Part shown: positions 7,114-10,541 of the stretch, one piece after another | Numbering within the stretch: position 1 is the first letter of the stretch | Layout of the letters: the number at the start of each line of letters is the position of its first letter | Assembly: GCA_003142355.1 (NCBI GenBank) | Contig: PLMF01000395.1 | Location: 1 to 10,541 of the forward strand | DNA length: 10,541 nt | Direction: 5' to 3' | Source of the DNA: Bryobacterales bacterium | GTDB taxonomy: Bacteria > Acidobacteriota > Terriglobia > Bryobacterales > Bryobacteraceae | The notes under the pieces: model-generated | Seen by the model: the letters and a program-made list of their open reading frames with translations, nothing else | Told to the model about the DNA's origin: nothing | The model's database searches: none | Made by a program: the position numbers and the translations under genes

Positions 7114-7910
7114 GACTTTCCTTCGAGCGGGCCACACTGGGCCGCACCGGCCTGGAGGTCGGGCGTCTCGGGATCAGTGCCAGTTACGGCGTGCCCACGG
7201 CCGCGGTCGAGCGCGCCTTCGAGCAGGGAGTGAATTACCTGTACTGGGGCAGCATGCGCACCAAGCCGTTCGCGCAGGCGCTCCGCAACCTGGCCGGCCG
7301 GCGCGATCGCATGGTTCTGCTGATCCAATCGTATTCGCGGATGGCGGCCCTGGTGGCAGGGAGCCTGGAGCGCGCGTTACGCGCCATCGGCTATGACCAC
7401 GCCGACCTGCTGCTGCTCGGCATGTGGCAGAAGCCGGTCCCGCCGCGGATTCTGGATGCAGCCCGCGAGGCGCAGCGCCGCGGCCTGGTGCGCCACCTGG
7501 CGGTATCCACGCACAAGCGAACGCTGGTTCCGGAAATCGCGCGCGGCTCCGATTATGACGTGGTGCACTTCCGCTACAACGCCGCGCACACGGGCGCGGA
7601 GCGCGACATCTTCCCGCACTTGCCGGCCGGGGACCGGCCCGGGCTGGTCTCGTTTACGGCGACGAGTTGGGGGCAGTTGACGCGGAGCGGGCGGTGGTTC
7701 GCCCGGGGCATCCCGCAAGGGGAGCGTACGCCGACTGGTGGCGACTGCTACCGCTTCGTGCTGGCCCAGTCGGACGTGGACGTCTGTCTCACCGGCCCCG
7801 GGACCGCGCAGCACGTGGACGAGGCGCTAGAAGCACTCCGCCGCGGCCCGATGACGCCCGAGGAGTTGGACTGGATGCGGCGTGTGGGCCGCGCGGTGAA
7901 CGGGAAATAG
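7110..7910 (+). CDS. Aldo/keto-reductase-fold protein lacking the catalytic tetrad
   Basis: This 266-residue protein is recognisably AKR-like: LGRTGLEVGRLGIS at the start, AFEQGVNYLY, SLERALRAIGYDHADLLLLG, and a strand-helix pattern ending in EALRRGPMTPEELDWM. AKRs normally reduce carbonyls with NADPH using Asp, Tyr, Lys and His. In my manual alignment these positions are Y45 (Asp), R50 (Tyr), Q73 (Lys) and G104 (His), so ordinary carbonyl reduction is not expected. It may be a non-catalytic or repurposed member. The frame is otherwise intact, without stops, so it does not look like a decayed gene. The ATG overlaps the pirin stop (ATGA), implying coupling. The frame is open further upstream inside the pirin gene, but homology begins here. 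Confidence 0.85.
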   Translation: MRLSFERATLGRTGLEVGRLGISASYGVPTAAVERAFEQGVNYLYWGSMRTKPFAQALRNLAGRRDRMVLLIQSYSRMAALVAGSLERALRAIGYDHADLLLLGMWQKPVPPRILDAAREAQRRGLVRHLAVSTHKRTLVPEIARGSDYDVVHFRYNAAHTGAERDIFPHLPAGDRPGLVSFTATSWGQLTRSGRWFARGIPQGERTPTGGDCYRFVLAQSDVDVCLTGPGTAQHVDEALEALRRGPMTPEELDWMRRVGRAVNGK

Positions 7911-7921
7911 CGGGTGGGGAT

Positions 7922-8149
7922 ATGAAGCCGACTCGTGAAAGCAAGAAGGCCCATTCGGCCGAATCCATCGCCCGAATGGCCGACCGAGGCGAAGATGTGT
8001 CGGGTTTCTTCACGAACCTTGGCAAGATGATGCACCCCCATTCAGCGGGCAAACGTGGATTTGCCGGCTCCATGCCCCAGGAGTTCGGCCAAGCGGCCGC
8101 GGAGTTGAACGTGAGCCGCAGGCTGCTTCGTCAAGTTTTTCTGCAATAA
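7922..8149 (+). pseudogene. Small ribbon-helix-helix-like gene with two compensating frameshifts
   Basis: The open frame encodes 75 residues beginning MKPTRESKKAHSAESIARMA. Its start and the AAAELNVSR segment resemble, from memory, small CopG-like ribbon-helix-helix proteins that carry FFTN, then PIQRVNVDF, then a helix with ELNVSRQAVIK. Here the strand is scrambled in the open frame, but the +1 frame over 8040-8060 reads PIQRANVD. One extra C in the C5 run (8035-8039) and one base lost after 8062 would explain it. The C-terminal end is also short after NVSR. The gene may therefore be decayed, or the shifts may be sequencing errors. It starts 11 nt after the AKR-like gene, with GGTGGGG just upstream. 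No partner toxin is seen. Confidence 0.5.
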
Positions 8150-8178
8150 AACTTGACAACAATGATTGGAGTCGAACT

Positions 8179-8197
8179 TCGTTCAGCGAATGAACGA
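8179..8197. promoter_or_regulatory. Perfect 7-bp inverted repeat upstream of the methyltransferase gene
   Basis: TCGTTCA (8179-8185), loop GCGAA, TGAACGA (8191-8197). The stem can extend by a T-G wobble and a C-G pair. No T-run follows, so it is not a standard intrinsic terminator. It lies about 90 nt before the methyltransferase start and could be an operator or RNA hairpin controlling the restriction-modification genes, or a terminator-like end for the preceding unit. Confidence 0.45.
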
Positions 8198-8247
8198 GGA
8201 ATTCAGGCGGATGCCCTGATTTCGGCGCGGCGTCCGGGAATGCGATC

Positions 8248-8253
8248 TATACT
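8248..8253 (+). promoter_or_regulatory. Possible -10 box (TATACT) for the restriction-modification operon
   Basis: TATACT matches the -10 consensus at five of six bases and sits 35-40 nt before the likely methyltransferase start. No recognisable -35 lies 16-18 nt upstream, where the sequence is GC-rich. The call is therefore weak. Confidence 0.28.
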
Positions 8254-8288
8254 GGAGATGTTCGACCTTCGAGAGTGCCGTTTTGACG

Positions 8289-9320
8289 ATGCTGGTCTCC
8301 AACGCGCGCGAATCTCAACCGGTTCAGAATGAGACGGTCCGCTGCGCTATGCAGGATCTCTCCGAATTTGTGCCCAAGGAGGTCCTCCCGCTCAAGAATC
8401 CACAAACTGACATTCCCCGGATCGCAAAGGATGAGGGACTCCTGCGGTTGATAGAGGAATCCGTCCGACGCATCCCAACCCGACACGAGTTGCGGCAGGG
8501 CGATGCGCGCGCAATGGATGAACTCGCGCCGGAGAGCGTGCACCTAGTGGTGACGTCCCCGCCCTATTGGACGCTTAAGGAGTATCGCGATTCAAAAGGG
8601 CAAATGGGGCACATCGAAGATTACGAGGAATTTCTAAGGGAGCTCGATCGGGTCTGGCAGCATTGCTTTCGAGCGCTCGTGCATGGCGGCCGGCTGGTGT
8701 GCGTGGTTGGCGACGTTTGCCTATCCCGCCGCAAGAATAACGGGCGACACACTGTTGTTCCGCTGCATGCCTCGATTCAGGAGCATTGCCGGCATATCGG
8801 CTACGACAACCTTGCTCCGATCATCTGGCATAAAATTGCGAATGCAGCCTATGAAGTGGAGGGCGGACCGGGTTTCCTCGGCAAACCGTACGAGCCTAAT
8901 TCCGTGATCAAGAACGACATCGAGTTCATCCTCATGGAGCGCAAGCCCGGCGGATATCGAACTCCCGATGTTGCTAGTCGAGTACTTAGCGTAATCTCCG
9001 CAGAGAACCACAAGAAGTGGTTTCAGCAGATTTGGGAGGGGGTGACAGGCGCTTCGACTCGCCATCATCCCGCCCCCTACCCCAACGAGCTCGCGGAGCG
9101 TCTGGTCCGAATGTTCAGTTTTGTTGGTGATACGGTTCTCGACCCCTTCCTGGGCACCGGCACCACAGCGATAGCGGCGGCAAAGAATGGCCGCAATAGT
9201 ATTGGATTTGAGATCGACGAGTACTACTTCGATCTGGCGCAAACGCGCATTTCGAACGAGACCTCCTCTCTGTTCAACAAAACGACAATCAACTCTCTGA
9301 AAGTAGAAGAACCAAGTTGA
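8289..9320 (+). CDS. Beta-class DNA methyltransferase (TSPPYW) of a Type II restriction-modification system
   Basis: This 343-residue enzyme modifies a base in the recognition site using SAM, protecting DNA from the adjacent nuclease. Catalytic motif IV is TSPPYW (89-94) and SAM motif I is DPFLGTGTT (285-293), followed by GRNSIGFEIDEYY. The IV-before-I order defines the beta class. The SPPY form is more typical of N4-cytosine methylation, though some N6-adenine enzymes also carry it, so the modified base is uncertain. Other blocks common to this family are VVPLHASIQEHCRHIGYDN and IIWHKIANAAYEVEGG. The start is ATG 8289, or TTG 8283, which has better spacing to GAGAG. Codon use looks less GC-biased than in the nuo genes, fitting acquired DNA. 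The stop overlaps the nuclease start. Confidence 0.9.
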   Translation: MLVSNARESQPVQNETVRCAMQDLSEFVPKEVLPLKNPQTDIPRIAKDEGLLRLIEESVRRIPTRHELRQGDARAMDELAPESVHLVVTSPPYWTLKEYRDSKGQMGHIEDYEEFLRELDRVWQHCFRALVHGGRLVCVVGDVCLSRRKNNGRHTVVPLHASIQEHCRHIGYDNLAPIIWHKIANAAYEVEGGPGFLGKPYEPNSVIKNDIEFILMERKPGGYRTPDVASRVLSVISAENHKKWFQQIWEGVTGASTRHHPAPYPNELAERLVRMFSFVGDTVLDPFLGTGTTAIAAAKNGRNSIGFEIDEYYFDLAQTRISNETSSLFNKTTINSLKVEEPS

Positions 9321-10051
9321 GCCTCAATCGCGACCTGAAGGCCCGGCTCCGCGCCGCTGTCAAGCAGTTCTGGGCCACTCGAGAAACGCAAGCCCAAAAA
9401 CAGGGGTCCGTATCCGGCGCTAAGGACGCCGGCGCCCGGTCGGCAGTGACCGGCGGGGCCCAGATGAACGGTTTCGTCAATCTCGTTCGCGACCTTCTGT
9501 GCGACAGCGGTCTTCCGAAACCGCATGTCTATTGCGACAAGTACGTCGAGATTCCGGGATGGTATCGTCCGGAGAAGAAATGGGATCTGCTGATCGTCGC
9601 AGACGGCCGATTACTGGGCGGAATCGAGTTCAAATCGCAAGTGGGCTCCTTCGGGAACAACTACAACAACCGCACTGAAGAATCGATCGGCAGCGCGGTG
9701 GACCTCTGGGCAGCGTATCGCGAGGGAGCGTTTAAGCCCTCCGGGAGGCCCTGGCTTGGGTACCTAATGCTTCTGGAAGAGGCCCCGGGCTCAATGACTC
9801 CGGTCCGGGCCCGAGAGCCGCACTTTAAAGTGTTTCCTGAATTCAAAAACGCGCCGTACGCGAAGCGTTACGAGGTGCTGCTGACAAAGCTCGTCCGTGA
9901 GAGGCTTTACGACGCGGCTTGTTTCTTGATGTCGAGTGCTGCCGATGGAGCGCGTGGAGTCTATCGCGAACCTGCCCCCGAGCTCAGCTTCGAGAACTTC
10001 ATTACTTCCCTTCTTGCCAAAGCAATAGCGGTGGCCAAAACCAAGGAATGA
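9317..10051 (+). CDS. Type II restriction endonuclease of the XhoI/PaeR7I family
   Basis: This 244-residue nuclease resembles XhoI and PaeR7I, which cut CTCGAG. Conserved points are the QFW near the N-terminus, MNGF (50-53), PGWYRPEKKWDLL (80-92), IEFKSQVGSFGNNYNNRTEE (103-122), the HFKVFPEF segment and a final DAACFL segment. The likely PD-(D/E)xK residues are D90, E104 and K106. The TTG start overlaps the methyltransferase stop as TTGA; it gives an N-terminus of the same style and length as XhoI. Length matches the family. CTCGAG specificity is predicted from family membership only. At least four CTCGAG sites occur in this window (5578, 5764, 9378, 10263), one inside this gene, so host methylation of that site would be needed if the enzyme is active. 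Confidence 0.88.
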   Translation: MSLNRDLKARLRAAVKQFWATRETQAQKQGSVSGAKDAGARSAVTGGAQMNGFVNLVRDLLCDSGLPKPHVYCDKYVEIPGWYRPEKKWDLLIVADGRLLGGIEFKSQVGSFGNNYNNRTEESIGSAVDLWAAYREGAFKPSGRPWLGYLMLLEEAPGSMTPVRAREPHFKVFPEFKNAPYAKRYEVLLTKLVRERLYDAACFLMSSAADGARGVYREPAPELSFENFITSLLAKAIAVAKTKE

Positions 10052-10054
10052 AAT

Positions 10055-10076
10055 CGGTCCGCTCCGGCCGGGACCG
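10055..10076. terminator. Possible hairpin between convergent genes
   Basis: CGGTCC (10055-10060) and GGACCG (10071-10076) form a 6-bp GC-rich stem with a 10-nt loop. It occupies nearly all of the 28-nt gap between the nuclease and the convergent anthranilate synthase gene, so it could serve both. There is no T-run on either side, so termination is only a possibility. Confidence 0.35.
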
Positions 10077-10079
10077 CAC

Positions 10080-10541
10080 TCAGCGCGCCCCCGCCCTCGC
10101 CGTCTTCCCCAGCCTCACCGCATTCTCAATAAGCTGTAGCCCGTAGTTCGCTCCGGGCGTGAGGGTCAGGATGGATTCGGGGTGGAACTGGACGGCTTCG
10201 ATGGGCAGTTCTCTGTGCCGCACTCCCATGATGATGCCACCCTCGGTGGATTCCGCGGTCACCTCGAGACACGCGGGGAGCGTGCTCCGGCGCGCGTAGA
10301 GGGAGTGGTAGCGGCCTACCTGAAACTCCTCGGGCAGTCCTTCGAAGACGCCCACTCCGTGGTGGCGCACCATCGAGCGCTTGCCGTGCATGGGGTAATC
10401 CAGCACGTCGAGGTCGCCGCCGAATGCCTCGACAATGCCCTGCAAGCCCAGGCACACGCCGAATACCGGCAGGCCCAGGCGTACGGCGGTCTTCACCAGG
10501 TCGGGTACACCGAAATCCGCGGGGCGGCCCGGTCCCGGTGA
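10080..10541 (-). CDS. trpG: Anthranilate synthase glutaminase domain (TrpG or the C-terminus of fused TrpE-TrpG), truncated at the right edge
   Basis: The last 153 codons are visible, and the 5' end is outside the window. The class I glutamine amidotransferase domain releases ammonia from glutamine for anthranilate synthesis in tryptophan biosynthesis. Catalytic residues are C30 in GLPVFGVCLGLQ, and H120 and E122 in QFHPES (numbered from the window edge). SPGPGRPADF, MHGK and VGRYHSLYA are typical. Details such as LDYPMHGK and VQFHPESILTL resemble the fused TrpE-TrpG proteins of rhizobia more than stand-alone TrpG, so fusion is likely but needs the missing sequence. A PabA-type role is the other option. 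The gene is convergent with the restriction-modification genes and looks like chromosomal core. Confidence 0.85.
   Translation of the reverse strand, partial: SPGPGRPADFGVPDLVKTAVRLGLPVFGVCLGLQGIVEAFGGDLDVLDYPMHGKRSMVRHHGVGVFEGLPEEFQVGRYHSLYARRSTLPACLEVTAESTEGGIIMGVRHRELPIEAVQFHPESILTLTPGANYGLQLIENAVRLGKTARAGAR

Noticed and set aside
5197..7137. A 646-codon open frame on the minus strand across the radical SAM and pirin genes
   Set aside because: It has no recognisable domain, is composed of residues typical of antisense reading of GC-rich DNA, and overlaps two genes with clear motifs on the plus strand.
7922..8149. A complete toxin-antitoxin module
   Set aside because: Only one small, apparently damaged gene is present, and no toxin-like frame adjoins it on either strand.
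8153..8158. TTGACA as the -35 of a promoter for the methyltransferase
   Set aside because: No -10-like hexamer lies 16-18 nt downstream; the sequence there is ACTTCG or similar.
8150..10051. A mobile island carrying the restriction-modification genes
   Set aside because: No integrase, transposase, tRNA, direct repeat or terminal inverted repeat was seen at either side, so only a suspicion of acquired DNA remains.

Overview
The window is a GC-rich bacterial chromosome fragment. Nothing in it fixes the taxon. The fused CitD-CitE protein, the short NuoD form, the fused-type TrpG domain and the intergenic repeat style would fit an uncultured soil Acidobacteriota, but that is an inference. No rRNA, tRNA, CRISPR array, transposase or phage gene was seen.

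Left half (1-5112, minus strand). Reading leftward from a promoter near 5083-5112, the genes are nuoC, nuoD and nuoI (peripheral arm of complex I, tightly packed). After a 135-nt gap carrying repeats come an isocitrate/isopropylmalate-family dehydrogenase, a fused citrate lyase acyl-carrier/beta subunit (CitD-CitE), and the start of the citrate lyase alpha subunit (CitF), which runs off the left edge. Within the nuo and cit groups, spacing is short or start and stop codons overlap. The region joins a split complex I cluster to enzymes of the citrate node.

Middle (5160-8149, plus strand, divergent from nuo). A radical SAM protein with a SPASM-like cysteine set, a pirin-family cupin and an aldo/keto-reductase-fold protein that has lost all four catalytic residues form a compact probable operon. 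A small, apparently decaying ribbon-helix-helix-like gene follows.

Right part (8150-10541). A beta-class (TSPPYW) DNA methyltransferase overlaps a restriction endonuclease of the XhoI/PaeR7I family, forming a Type II restriction-modification pair with a hairpin in front of it. A convergent gene at the right edge encodes the C-terminal glutaminase domain of anthranilate synthase, probably of the fused TrpE-TrpG type. The R-M pair looks like accessory DNA between housekeeping genes, but no mobility gene is visible.

The most unusual items are the tetrad-less AKR protein beside radical SAM and pirin genes, the nuoCDI-dehydrogenase-citrate lyase layout, and the XhoI-like nuclease paired with an SPPY-type methylase.
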